In this document: positions 36,097 through 46,834 of the stretch, piece by piece
How the letters are laid out: each line of letters begins with the position of its first letter
How positions within the stretch are numbered: position 1 is the first letter of the stretch
Assembly (NCBI GenBank): GCA_932294295.1
Contig: OW028573.1
Coordinates: 70,533,829-70,597,828, forward strand
Source of the DNA: Alitta virens
Taxonomy: Eukaryota; Annelida; Polychaeta; Phyllodocida; Nereididae
DNA: 64,000 nucleotides
Reading direction: 5' to 3'
Position numbers and translations under genes: made by a program
Notes under the pieces: model-generated
The model's database searches: none
What the model saw: the letters and a program-made list of their open reading frames with translations, nothing else
Told to the model about the DNA's origin: nothing

Positions 36097-37660
36097 ATAT
36101 ACTCTGTACTAGGACTTTATTTTCATGTCTATGCAACGCTACTGTAATCATTATATTAGAATGTTGAAGAAAATAAGTTACTTACAATTGATAATTAAAC
36201 TATCTTGCCAAACGTGATTTTGTTTCATCACAATGCACCCTACTGCTATACGAATCTTCCAATTATAATTTCCAATTTCCTACAGGTCAATCCTGTTTCT
36301 CTTATTATGTGATAGTAAATACCAACTTTGCTATATATACTACCGCCTCCTCATTCAGCGAATCTTCCCCTATTGTTTGGTGAGTCTTACCACTAGAGGG
36401 CGACACAGAATGCCAGATGATTATTCGCGCCATCTGGTGTGATATTGACAGAGTTAATAGCAATTCAGGTTGTTCAAATATGTACTGTCCTATGTTACAT
36501 AGAGGTTGCATGCAAGGGGAGAATGAGCCTAGTCTCTGTTTTCCTTGTTCTGCAGACTAGTGACATCTAAAATTATGATCTGATTGTTGCATGCATACTG
36601 AGCTATACTGAATGTAGTTGCATGCATATTGCTTATTGTACCATTTGGGTAGTTTCAACTCGTTTGAATTGGAGTATGTTGATGCAATGTGTGCAAAACC
36701 AATACATTGCTGCAGTTAATATCTTTGCAAGTGGCACTTCTATCAACAAGTTATATACCCTACCTATGGGGGACAGATGGCATGGAACATAATCTAAATG
36801 ATTATACTGTCACAATATTGTTGTTGAGTGACATACGTATTATATGAGAAATTATTTGTCACTACTTAATTAGCAAATATCCCCCTTGAGTGACTCCTCG
36901 TGGCAAGGGTGGTAAATAAACAATGTGGGGTGAAGACCTCGAACCCCAGTGACAGGTTATCCCTTAACCAATGGCAGCCTTAACATCAGAACCTCGATCC
37001 CATCACGGAGGTCAATCACTATGCACGTTAATTTTAACTAAACTGCGAACAAAATAGTCTTTTAAATTCGTCCGGCACGACATTGTATCATCTTATTAAA
37101 TACAGGGACTCCTTGCTTAGTATTCTAATGATTAATGTTAACTTATCTACACTGTCAAATTCCTTGCTCCCCCACCAGTATTCTTGCTCCCCCGAATTCA
37201 CTAAGACCCTCTCCTGCGTAGAGGCCTGATCGCAGGTCTTGCGTCCAGACTGTAAACATGGTATACTACATCATTAAACGTAATGTATGTTCTCATTGCG
37301 TTTGCTAACTACTGCCGTCATTGTTATCTGCAGAATGCATGGTAATTCAAATAAATCTACGAGATCTCAGTTATTATGAAATATCCCCAAAGCCCAGGCG
37401 TTCCTTGCAAACACGAACATTTTCACCAATTATTTTAAATCATACTGGGGCAATGTTAGAAAATGTAGTCATTACTAGTCAAAACATTTGGACAATGGAT
37501 TACTGACTATTAAAAAAGTAAAGCAAAAAAGTATTTTTCTAAGGTCTAATGCCTCACGTTGTGACACTATGCGTTTCAATCTGAATGTTAAGAAGCCATT
37601 TTGGTCAAAGTTTTGGGAGGTCCACACTAAAACCTTGTGACAAAAATTATGTACTACTAC
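36097..37660. other. No gene recognised
   Basis: A CTCF-like CCACTAGAGGGCGAC lies at about 36391. A weak tRNA-like segment on the minus strand at 36900-37000 (GGTTAAGGG ... GGGGTTCGAGG) may be an old SINE head. Confidence 0.4.
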
Positions 37661-37792
37661 ATTGCCAATGCGTTTTCGATGAGAAGGATAAACGCATGGA
37701 AAACGCATGGTTTTTAGCTAATTATAATGAGGCAAAAACCATGCGTTTTCCAGGCGTGTATCCAGATGCATGGAAAATTCACATGGCACAAT
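37661..37792. mobile_element. Long foldback hairpin
   Basis: GGAAAACGCATGGTTTTT (37698-37715) and AAAAACCATGCGTTTTCC (37734-37751) are perfect complements around an 18-base loop. Pairing continues imperfectly outward for about 35 more bases on each side. No sister copy is seen in this window. It could be a MITE or a hairpin-RNA source. Confidence 0.75.
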
Positions 37793-37972
37793 TGGCCATG
37801 TACAATGTTGTAATAAATTACTGTTGTCAGAATATGCTGGCAATCATTCTCAGGAAGAACGATTTTTGGAGTCTCTACTTTCATATGGAGACAATGGCAG
37901 TTAAATGTTGCGAGTCTGTTTGTGTTTTAAGGTTCTAACAGAGCTTCGATGACTTGGAAACTAAAAATCTAT

Positions 37973-38050
37973 GACTCCCATTGGGCACTGGCTGAGAGAC
38001 TGCTATAGCCAATGGAAGTCCTGCATCACATGGCGCCATCTGCAGTTTAC
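37973..38050. mobile_element. Foldback element, copy 2
   Basis: ACTCCCATTGGGCACTGGCT pairs with CCAATGGAAGT, followed by CATCACATGGCGCCATCTGC, homologous to the right arms of copies 1 and 3. Confidence 0.7.
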
Positions 38051-38108
38051 TGTCCAAGTCTATGAAAACTGCATGATGATCGTGTCCACAACAGAATGCA
38101 TTGACGGT

Positions 38109-38213
38109 AAAACTAAACTCCAGTGGACGCCATATGTATTCAGGACTCTCCATTACCTGAGGAATTGCTATAGCCAATGGGAATCTTGGATTCACATGGC
38201 GTCTTCTGGAACT
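38109..38213. mobile_element. Foldback element, copy 3
   Basis: AAACTAAACTCCAGTGGACG begins the left arm, and GGATTCACATGGCGTCTTCT ends the right arm; it shares GCTATAGCCAATGG with copy 2. It lies about 100 bp beyond the predicted poly(A) site of the receptor gene. Confidence 0.75.
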
Positions 38214-38314
38214 TTCAAAGTCTTTAACATCTGATATGTAAGATTTCCATAATTAGAACCTTATACTCATAATACAGCGATTTTATTGATAAAACTACAA
38301 GTGAACAAGCAGAC

Positions 38315-38831
38315 AACTTTCAAAAATCACACACTTTTTATTGCCTTTATTTGATAACAATTTGTGATACATTATTTACAGATTCAGACAAAGAAAGATT
38401 TCGAAGCATAAATGCATATTCAATCATGTCAATAGTCAATAGTAATAGTCCTACTTGATATCCATAGTATGAATGAATTCTGCCACAGATACACATTGTA
38501 TTTCAAGGCACACATGTGCTCATCTGTCTCATATATGATACAGCGGTAATCTGCAATTTTTTCCACGGCACATAATTGTGTATTTTATGCACTTGTTGAA
38601 CTCAACAAAATACTTCTTTTGGGGGAGGTGATTCAAGTTCACCTGAAAGTGTTGAGAGGACTCAGGAGGAGTGGACGAATCCATGAATGGGGAAAATCAT
38701 CACAGAGAAAATGACAGCAGTTTTTTTTTTCATAATGAATGAAGCACAAAGGCGGGTATAGAGAACAGAGGATGCCTGGTCATGGAGATGTCTGTAAAAA
38801 TACGAAGCGCAAGGTGTAATCCAGGGATGTG
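38315..38831 (-). other. Predicted 3' untranslated region of the receptor gene
   Basis: From the TAG codon the minus strand runs about 500 nt without a further coding signal to two poly(A) signals. The stretch is AT-rich, has a run of A on the transcript strand near 38720 and no splice-like features. The end is an estimate, 15-25 nt past the AATAAA motifs. Confidence 0.6.
38337..38351 (-). terminator. Tandem polyadenylation signals
   Basis: On the minus strand this reads AATAAAGGCAATAAA, two canonical poly(A) signals nine bases apart. They are followed by GTGTGTGATTTTTG, a GU/U-rich downstream element. They lie about 480 nt past the receptor stop codon, the expected arrangement for its mRNA 3' end. 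Confidence 0.65.
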
Positions 38832-39300
38832 CTATGAGGCGTGGCCCTTTTGCATAGCCTCTCTGTCCGCGTAAACATAGTCTTTATTGACCCGCCTCCC
38901 CACCGCGTCCCGCTCATCCATATATTTGTCGTTGGGCATTTTGCCGCAAGGGGGCACCACATCGACAAAGTGAACGTCGTGCACGTGGTGCGCATCCAAA
39001 ACGTGGTTGATGGTGGTCTCGGAGCGCGGGTCGCTGTCGTGCACACACGTCAAGGGGCCGTAGAGAAACGACTCTCTCTTGCCCCCTCCTACGTCATAAT
39101 CGCAATGTTTTGACTGCATCATGGGGACGAAGGTGTCGTGCGAATGCCCACAGGGCTCTAGTTTTGGAATGTAATGGAACTGTTGCAACGCAGCGTCTGC
39201 ATATGGCGGCCGTCCATAAGTGGCCGTTGATGAGGACGTTTGTTCCTTTAAAAGAATATTTTCATCGTGTTTGGCCTTTTGCCTCTTTTCCCTGATATAC
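38832..39300 (-). CDS. Receptor last exon: cytoplasmic tail and stop codon
   Basis: After the acceptor TTGCTTCTAG the frame opens as R-YIREKRQKAKHDENILLKEQ and runs 155 residues to TAG at 38832, ending DYVYADREAMQKGHAS. It starts with a basic stop-transfer cluster. A Ser/Thr patch (TSSSTATYGRPPYADAAL) comes next, then a His/Asp-rich middle (VLDAHHVHDVHFVDVVPPCG) and a charged C-terminus. Several tyrosines lie in exposed polar context (HYIPKL, DKYMDERD, DYVYADRE) and could be phosphorylated or used for sorting; this is inference. I recognise no catalytic domain (no kinase, phosphatase or TIR) and no FAM176 domain of the EVA-1 type. GC content is clearly above the flanking introns, as expected for a coding exon. 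Two shadow frames on the same stretch are ignored. Confidence 0.85.
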
Positions 39301-39378
39301 CTAGAAGCAAAATGCAACAATCATTTCAAACAAAACACCGTTCTCCAATCAAATGGGCCAGGGCTAACTTAATCATAC

Positions 39379-39422
39379 AACAGGGGGCGCATAAAAGCCA
39401 TAACAAGAACGCCCTCTACTGA
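39379..39422. promoter_or_regulatory. Pair of CTCF-like core motifs in opposite orientation
   Basis: CAACAGGGGGCGC (39379-39391, plus) and CAGTAGAGGGCG (39411-39422, read on minus) both resemble the CTCF core (C-A-S-Y-A-G-R-K-G-G-C). They sit 19 bp apart in the last intron of the receptor gene. This is a motif match only; such motifs also occur by chance or inside repeats. Confidence 0.25.
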
Positions 39423-39544
39423 ATTGTTTGCAACACTACAACCGCCATGTTACAACACTTGCATGGTTTGCAGCACGTCAAAACGACGAGGCTCATTTAT
39501 CACAATATATTTCGCTCAATGCATAACTTGAAATTAATACAAAC

Positions 39545-39632
39545 CTGTTATAGAATGTGTATGAAAGAAAAAGTAGCGCAATTCCTAATAAGACGCCCAG
39601 AGCAACTCCTATGCTGATAGCAATGAAGAGTC
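39545..39632 (-). CDS. Receptor exon: transmembrane helix
   Basis: The 88-nt exon follows the acceptor TTATTCATACAG and ends AACAG|GTTTGT. It codes G-LFIAISIGVALGVLLGIA followed by LLFLSYTFYN-R: an uninterrupted run of about 22-25 hydrophobic residues with small-residue (G/A) spacing typical of a single-pass helix. The first basic residue falls at the end of the exon, and the next exon begins YIREKRQKAK, a classic stop-transfer sequence. This puts the lectin/CUB/sushi part outside the cell and the last exon in the cytoplasm (type I topology, assuming a signal peptide upstream of the window). It starts in phase 1 and ends in phase 2, and fits both neighbours exactly. Confidence 0.88.
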
Positions 39633-40015
39633 CTGTATGAATAAACAAAGAAAGAGCCAATCATCATTACAGGTTTAATGAGCAAAAACTTATGGGAGTG
39701 TCATTTACATGCCAATTACAGTTTTACTGGTGAACTTGTGCAAATTGGTTTGCTGGTGTCGTGCTCTTCAATTCATGATTATCATTGGGCACAAAACGCA
39801 GCCATGTTAATATTCACCCATTGTTATCGAGAAACTAATTTCATAAAACATTTCGTCCGGAGCGTGACATTTATGTTGCAAAAGGTCAAAATCGTAATTG
39901 AATACTGATTGGGTGACAGTCTTCTGATAGCAGAAGGTACAAATTATGAATCATTGTAAACAACAATTGGACTTACTTAAACACTTACCCCAAGGCATAG
40001 GAGAATCAGACTTAC

Positions 40016-40063
40016 CAAAGGGCATAGCAGAGTCAGATTCCTGCTGGAATTCCGAAGCAGAAG
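40016..40063 (-). CDS. Receptor exon: juxtamembrane linker with tandem alternative donors
   Basis: A 48-nt phase 1-1 exon lies between a TTTTTTTCAG acceptor and a CCTTTG|GTAAGT donor. It codes A-SASEFQQESDSAMPF-G, a polar, acidic stalk with no cysteines between the sushi domain and the membrane helix. Twenty-seven bases further along the minus strand a second donor (G|GTAAGTG at 39988) would extend the exon to 39989-40063 (75 nt), adding nine residues (KSDSPMPWG) in the same phase. The two donor regions are copies of each other (22 of 27 bases equal), so the stalk may exist in a short and a long form. I chose the exon by exact phase fit with both neighbours and by the strong splice sites; a transcript would settle it. 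Confidence 0.7.
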
Positions 40064-40243
40064 CTGAAAAAAATAATAATAATAAGAGAAATGAAGATAA
40101 CATTGGCCTGCCATGCAGCGACATATGAATTAGTGTTTATGCTGTAAACGTCAATGCCTGTCCGTCTGTTGCACTGTCTAGCTGTCTGCCTGCCTAGCTT
40201 TGTCGCTGTCTGTCTGTCTAGCTGTCTTGAAAAGAACAATGCG

Positions 40244-40560
40244 TGACGTCATCCTAAATATGGCACCAGACGAGTGAAAAGATGGATATCGGGTTAAAAA
40301 GCAGTGCCAGTATGATGGGACAATGACTGTTGGTACACAAGGACGAGAGATGATAAACAGGGAGTAAAGACAAAGGTATTGTGACGTAGACTGAGCATAC
40401 TGCCTGGTGCGTGGGGGACGGGGTATTTATGAGGGCAGCTGGTAGCCCTCAGTGCCAGAGAGCCAGCAACTGGAACGCCAAGCTGAGAGAAAGAGGAGCT
40501 AGGGAGGGGGTGAAGGGAGGGGGGAGAGGGCGGGGGCTCAGAAGGAGCATTAAGCGGCTG
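40244..40560 (+). promoter_or_regulatory. Candidate promoter of a nested plus-strand gene
   Basis: A perfect CRE (TGACGTCA, 40244-40251) is followed by a second CRE-like site (TGACGTAG near 40382), a TATA-like TATTTATG near 40423, and a long G-rich tract at 40499-40537. The tract contains a GC box (GGGCGGGG) and five or more runs of three or more G. It ends just before an ATG with an in-frame TAA twelve bases upstream. A short (GTCT)n-like tract lies at 40160-40225. The arrangement looks like a core promoter, but it sits in an intron of the receptor gene on the other strand and nothing downstream confirms a gene. Confidence 0.35.
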
Positions 40561-40562
40561 CC

Positions 40563-40780
40563 ATGCCTGTCCTGGCTGGCCGGATGAGCAGTCCGGGAAC
40601 CGACCTATTGTCCTACGACAACAATAAACAGCGAGAATCTCGCGTGGTGAGACGTGAGCTGAGTAGGCAAGCAGCGCTCCTGTTGGGCAGTGTGCTGGTC
40701 ATACTATGCGGATGCATTGTGGGTAATGACTGGCACTGTTTGCTGCCCTCTCCCCTGAGTGACCTGCCCTTGTCCCCCAG
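40563..40780 (+). CDS. Candidate first coding exon, signal-anchor-like peptide
   Basis: The ATG sits in GCTGCCATGC, a fair Kozak context, and the same frame is closed by TAA four codons earlier, so this ATG is a true first one. The peptide starts MPVLAGRMSSPGTDLLSYD, has a basic stretch (RESRVVRRELSRQ) and then a hydrophobic run AALLLGSVLVILCGCIVG, the pattern of a type II signal anchor or a first membrane segment with its N-terminus inside. The open frame ends at 40784 (TGA). Possible donors are CCCAG|GTGACC (exon end 40780) or GTGG|GTAATG a little earlier. I recognise no family and found no downstream exon on this strand, so it may also be a chance frame in a GC-rich island. Confidence 0.3.
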
Positions 40781-40920
40781 GTGACCCTCTTTACTCGCCA
40801 GGTCCAATACTAAACTTTCCTCTCCTCTTTTCTTCTCATCACACTTGCTGGCTTGCCTTCAAATGAGCCACAAGGCCTCAGCCACAAGCTCTGAGTCACA
40901 AGCAGCTCTGAGCCACAAGC

Positions 40921-40951
40921 CCATCTATCTATCTATCTATCTATCTATTTG

Positions 40952-40985
<34 letters not shown>

Positions 40986-41070
40986 AATTAATTATTCAGT
41001 CATCAATCAATCCATCGATCTATCTATCTACCTTTCTATCTATCTATCCACCTTTCTTTCTATCTATCTT
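40921..41070 (+). repeat. (CTAT)n microsatellite
   Basis: Interrupted CTAT/CTAC/CTTT tetranucleotides over about 150 bp. Confidence 0.93.
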
Positions 41071-44000
41071 AGCCCTGAACCAACAAGTTCTCCTAAGCCC
41101 ATGTATCAGACTGTCTCAGACTGCCGCCTTTCGTCTCAAACTGCTATCAAACCGGTATCAAACACTTGTCTCAGCCATCGCTCTCTAATCTGACAGGTCG
41201 GCCCCACTGACATCTTTTTCATTTTTCCTGTCTTCAGCCTAAAAAAACCTATCGTGTAATCTATTTTCTGATGCAAGCCTCTCTACCTCACAAAAGAAAA
41301 ACAAACATGGGGATTCCATTTGCTATCCAATCTTCTCTGACAAAAAAAAAGGTCATGAGCTAGGCATACACCTCTTCCTAGTGTGCCATACTCCATTCAA
41401 ATGAGATGCACCATTTTCGATTCAGTGGTGAATTTCAGTTAACTAATGCAAATGTACAATGCTGGGCTCCGACAAGGCACATGCAAATCATGTGATTTCT
41501 GCTTCCATGCATCAGACTCCCTGCAGCCATGGCAATCTTTTGAAACAATGATGGCGGAAAAAGCGTTTTTGTAGCAGCAGCCCACATAAAATGCAGATTT
41601 GGTGGCTGGGCCTGTGATGTGTGAGTGGGGGACTGTCATCCTGGGGCAAATGCTGTTTGAGCTAGATCCATGGGACCTTTAGCAGAGCACCGAGTTTTAT
41701 GTAGAAGATCGACAGGGCTTATACACTTATCCTTTCGCCACGCTGGACCTGAACAAAGCCCGCTTTCCACTGCCTAACTGCCATTGACGCCCTTTAAAAA
41801 ACCCACAGAACCTGCTCCTAAAGGCTTGCTTCCTAAAGGAGCCTTATGACATGCCAAAAAGCAGGCGCCATCACCGGAACTGTCAAACCCCCTGCAAGGA
41901 TCAGTCCCCTTAAGCATTCACCTTTTTCACCAACATCGTCCACGCTCTAAATTTTCCTGCGTGCATATTTCCCCTCGCTGCAGCAGCTTCCCCTAATGCC
42001 CCCTTTCACGGGAAACCCCCATTGAATACAGAAATAGCCCCAAATAAGCTGCAACACATTTGCCAGCTCTTTGATGGCGTCCGTGCACTCATTACATCCC
42101 TAGCAAAACTTAATTGTCCCATTGTACAGGTGTGTTACTGTTAGTGGTAGCTGCCACATCATGGGGATTTGGTGTAACCAGCATAGCCGATGCACCACCG
42201 TGCAATTGCAGCAGCAAATGCTGGTCTTTCGTGATAGACAAATGTCACTAAACTAAAAAGGCACATTAGTGTTCAGCACATGGCATGCACGACAACCCAC
42301 GCCCTTTCGCCCTGACGCACACCACGGCACTACCTATGATTCAGACATCATACATCAGTGTTACATCACGGAAGTTTGTATGGGTATCTGTTTTTTTCCC
42401 TGCATGACCTCCTCCAGGCAGAAAGGAGAAATTCTGATCTCTTTCAGCTTTTGACCCGTGTTTAATATACATATGTTTAATAGCAATTTGCAAAAAGCAA
42501 AACTATATAAAGTGCTTGATATGTCTTTGCATTATATTCGAATTGTAAAGCCAATTATAGCCAGTCACTGATCTGTTATGACTGTTTGTCTTGAAATAGC
42601 CTCTAAAAATCGCTCAAAACTGTGATGTCATAAGTCAATGCTTGAACTCGATTTGGCTGCTCATCGTCGCATTTAACAGCAATAATATAAACTTAAGATA
42701 AACTGAAACATAAAACCACTTGACAATTACGACTCCCCCAGCTATAAACTGTGATTATTGACTAAGCTGGGCCTCTCTTAACTCACAGAAGGGCCTTTTC
42801 CTTGATGGATAAACATTGATGCCCCCTGCTTTACACCTTTAACTATTCTGTCATTTGTAAGCCGCATTCAAGCGACACCCTTGGAGACACCATGACCACC
42901 ATTTCTAAGGATGTTTTTCCTATTCAGCCTACTGAATTAATCTCCAATTGCATGATAGCCATCGTCGATGCTGCAGGTCGTTGTCCTACACCAGATGCGG
43001 ATAACACAAGAAGCAACTTATACCAACACAAGAATAATAGAGTTAACAAAGGAGAAACCGGAGAGCTGCTATCACTGGAGACGGAGTGGGGCTGGCATAA
43101 TGATCTACGCACATGCGAATGGCTGGCACCACTGGACGGACGCATGGGCTGGATGTCTGAGCTATAGGAGAGACTGTTGGGAGGTTGGTTAACTGCTGAA
43201 GACAGTACAACACACGGGCAGATGCGACATATGCATGTGGTCTGGCAGGCATCCTGTGCATATGTGCTGGAAAAAGATGTCAGGCAAGTCCCCTGGGACT
43301 GAATGTTGGTGATGGGCATGGGTGTGTTGCAGCATCAGCAGCATCAGCAGCAGTAGCAAGCAGCAGCATTGTGTGGCCCCCCAGGCCCATCTCACATCCA
43401 TATGACGGAGGACGGACGGAGGGCATGCTGACTGCCATGTCAATATTTCAGCAGAGTGATGGACCAGGGTTAGAAGTCACGTATACAGTTATCTGGCTGC
43501 TGTGCTGGTCATTGATGTGATATGGAGCTGCTGTAACCAGATTTCATCCCTGCTTCCTTCATCAGTTATCATGCCGGAGTATATTAATATAACTGCAGGT
43601 CATGCGGTTACAGGACTTAGCTTGCATGGTGTGCCATATTGAATTGTGCTGTTCCTATGGTCCTAGCTCCAAATGCACTGTACACACAATTCCTATCTCT
43701 TTCCCTGAGGGCTTGAACAGATGTTTTCAACTATAATCACATAATCCTGTCAGCCTCCCTCACAATTAATGACATTTAACTGAAGGAAGAAGCAAAGCCG
43801 TTCCCACACGCTTCACTAGCTTCATATTTCATGGAGCAACATATCAAATCAGCTGACATCGCTCACTGAATTTGCCATAAGAATCCCAGAAAAGGCATTA
43901 AACATTAAAAGCTGGGCAGGCCATGCTTTGGTGAGTGTTTGGTGTCTCTGGTGAGCCCAGTGCAACTTCTAACAATGGCCCGTGTGTTTTGCATGGTATC

Positions 44001-44559
44001 CAGCCCCAACCACAAAGGAAGCATTTGCACAGCGACAAGGCAACCCCACAAAGAACACAGGCTGATTGTTGGACGCACCTCATCGCCACAAAACAATACT
44101 GACACACATGTCCTGCCCAGATAAAAGTCCCTACCTTTTTGCTCAAACGCTTCAGCAAAAACATCAAAATGCACCCCATTACATTTGCGCTGTCCCCCAC
44201 ATACGTTTCCATTAGTGCCAGAATAGCCTTATGATCTGGAAGAACACTTATTATGCTGGATGTGCACGCGAGTGGGGCCTCCAAAGGTCAGGGGGTCATG
44301 GAACAACAGAGGACACAGATGTAGAACCAGTTGTAGACACACAAGTACACACAGAAGGGCAGATGGTGTACAGTTTTTACACAATGTGTGATCATAATCC
44401 GTAATAACCATTGAATAATTTCAGATGGTATACCAGGAGAATCAATCAGAATAATTACAATCATTTTTCAGATTGGCTGTCCTAGTGTGGTGGCTGTGGT
44501 CGTAAGTGTGTAATTGCAAAATTGTTCCAAACATGAAAATGTGCATCAGGGTTCATAGT

Positions 44560-44870
44560 CTGTTCACCACTGGACTGACCTTACAATCACATCCTTGGCA
44601 GGCAGGCCAATTCAGAGTCTTTCTCAACTCTCTCGGGGGTATTCAGCCTTGGGGACACAGGGTTACCCACAAGGGCTTAAGAGCTCACACCAGCACCTTC
44701 ACGACATATCGAAGTTGCCTATTGCCAAGTACTCATTACATTGGTGGGGTTAGGCAGTGGTTGCAGGAGGATCTGCCAAACTCCTTTGTCCCATGGTGGG
44801 GGTTCGAACCTGCTACCTCTAGATTAGCAGACATACACCTTAACCACAAGACCATGACTTCTATGCACTT
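44560..44870 (-). mobile_element. SINE of a second tRNA-headed family
   Basis: On the minus strand GTCATGGTCTTGTGGTTAAG (A-box region) precedes a perfect B-box GGTTCGAACCC near 44808. A body follows (CCTGCAACCACTGCCTAACC, then CCCTGTGTCCCCAAGGCTGA) that is unlike the other SINEs here. No CCA-ready acceptor stem, so it is not a tRNA gene. Confidence 0.55.
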
Positions 44871-46689
44871 AAATTACCTTGTAACATTATTGATGACGTT
44901 CGTTCCATTATCACGAATTTCATCTATTACGTTTCACATATTATTCTAGTCATGAATATGCTTCATATAGTCCATACATGTATAATAAATCCCAACACAT
45001 GTGTATTGGTAAAGAAAATCTCTGCCTTTCCACAGACTATAGAGGGTCCCCATAGACATTTTGGGCTTTCGCAGTGTACAAAGATCTTCGACTTGTCTGA
45101 AGAACTGGTCGTCCAGAAAACAAAGACGATGACAAAAGACAGATTGGTCAGGGCAGAGGGTCAGTCTGAGAAAAGGGCCGATCAATCAAGGTTACAATGC
45201 ATCCTCTGGTCAAACAATGGTCAAGAGATGCAACTGCTGCTGAGCAAGTGGCTATTTGCATATTTGCAGCCTACCAGTTTTATGTGTCCACCAAGGACCG
45301 TCTGGCTGGTAACTGCTGCATAGACATTCGACTGGACAAATTGCTCAGTTTACTTTGTTGCTTCTTCTTGACTGTATGTATTGACAGTATAACTGGTCAG
45401 ATGTATGACATTGTATGTATGGTTTTACTGACCAATGCTATTATTCACTGAGACTGATACATCACTATTGCACCAATTCAGTACCAACAAATAACTCTGT
45501 TGGACTGTACACATGTATATATACAATGTAGTTATCTTGACCATTGCTAATAGATTGCCAATCATGGGATTCAATTGGTTGTTTTACTGTGTGAATCATG
45601 CACACATATTCCGGCAATATTGTATCGAATAAAAAACATCTATTTTTGACTGTACACAAGTACATAGTTATACAGTATTGACACAATGCGACTACATTGT
45701 AAATTGGTCACTTTACTGCCTGAATGTACATATATTCACTTGAAACTGACGAAGAACTGCATAATAAAGCCAGTTTGCATTTAAAAAAAAACTATATATA
45801 ATAAACTTATACTATATATTTAAAGGCATTAAATGGAGCTTCACATCCTCATGTGTCAGCCCGAAAAAAAATTATAATAAAATATTTAGGGCCACTCTCG
45901 AATGTATATTTTTTAATATGTGATATTTTGAATAAATTGTTTTGAGTTCTGAGTTCTATTTAGCAACCAACTACAAAGATGTACTACTGCGTTCGTAATA
46001 TGTATAAGAACATTGAAACATTGTGCCTTTTACAGCAAAAATTATCATTTAGCCAAAGTAATGTTTCTGAGTCATCTGGGACGAAATGACTTTGTCTTCA
46101 GCATGAGGCACTTGGGTGCACATAGCACACAAGATGCACACTAGATAGGTTGCCTCCACAAGGGATTAGGAGGTGGGGAACCAACTTCTGAGTCCTTTAC
46201 ACTGGATATGTACTATGGATGAATTAAGGAGAGGAAGAGGATTGGCCAACCTCTCCCAAGCTGCTGCTGCTGATGTTGCTGCTGTTGCTAATGCAGCTGT
46301 GGCAGCACATGATGCGTAGACAAATGGGATTCCCTTGATGATGATGAGACAAGGCATGAAAGGATGAGCAGGACATGGATGATGCTCTGCTAATCAAGGA
46401 CACATGCTAATCAATGAATTATTAAGGCAAATGCAATACTTTCACATAGCTACACCATGCCCCTCACTTGCTGTGACTAAACACTGATGCTGGGATCTAT
46501 TCAAGAGTGGGTCACAGGTGCATTCAGTATGGGCGATTGGTTTGTCACATTTCGCAAATGACTTCATTTGTCAATAGTAGGTGCCCTACACCAGCAGTGT
46601 GTTGCATGAATATGATATCTTGGCAAAATGCAGTCTGTACTGTGCACACTTGTATGTCAAAATCATTTACTAATATCATTATTAGATAG

Positions 46690-46795
46690 CACGAGGGTTG
46701 ATTGATGGGGTGCTAGAGAAATAGAGGAGGAGTCCACCCATGTTACTCAATTACCCCACGGGTGGGGTCACTTACTTGCCTCTACATGAACATTA
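46690..46795 (-). mobile_element. SINE fragment, type-2 tail
   Basis: GAGGGTTGATTGATGGGGTG, GGAGGAGTCCACCCATGTTA, TTACCCCACGGGTGGGGTCA and CTTACTTGCCTC match the body-tail junction of the type-2 copies at 56.7 and 57.3 kb. Confidence 0.7.
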
Positions 46796-46834
46796 TCATC
46801 TGACTTCTGTATTAATTTCATTATCTTAACATGG

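Larger units (their letters stand above)
39301..40015 (-). other. Short introns around the transmembrane exon
   Basis: Introns 39301-39544 and 39633-40015 of the receptor gene. Apart from the CTCF-like pair and the second donor copy (39984-40015) I see no other structure. Confidence 0.7.

Noticed and set aside
36900..37000. Minus-strand tRNA or SINE head
   Set aside because: GGTTAAGGG and GGGGTTCGAGG suggest A/B boxes, but the B-box end is off-consensus and no family body follows.
38841..39295. Plus-strand open frames of 90 and 61 codons
   Set aside because: Shadows of the receptor's last exon on the minus strand, which has matching splice phase and an adjacent membrane helix.
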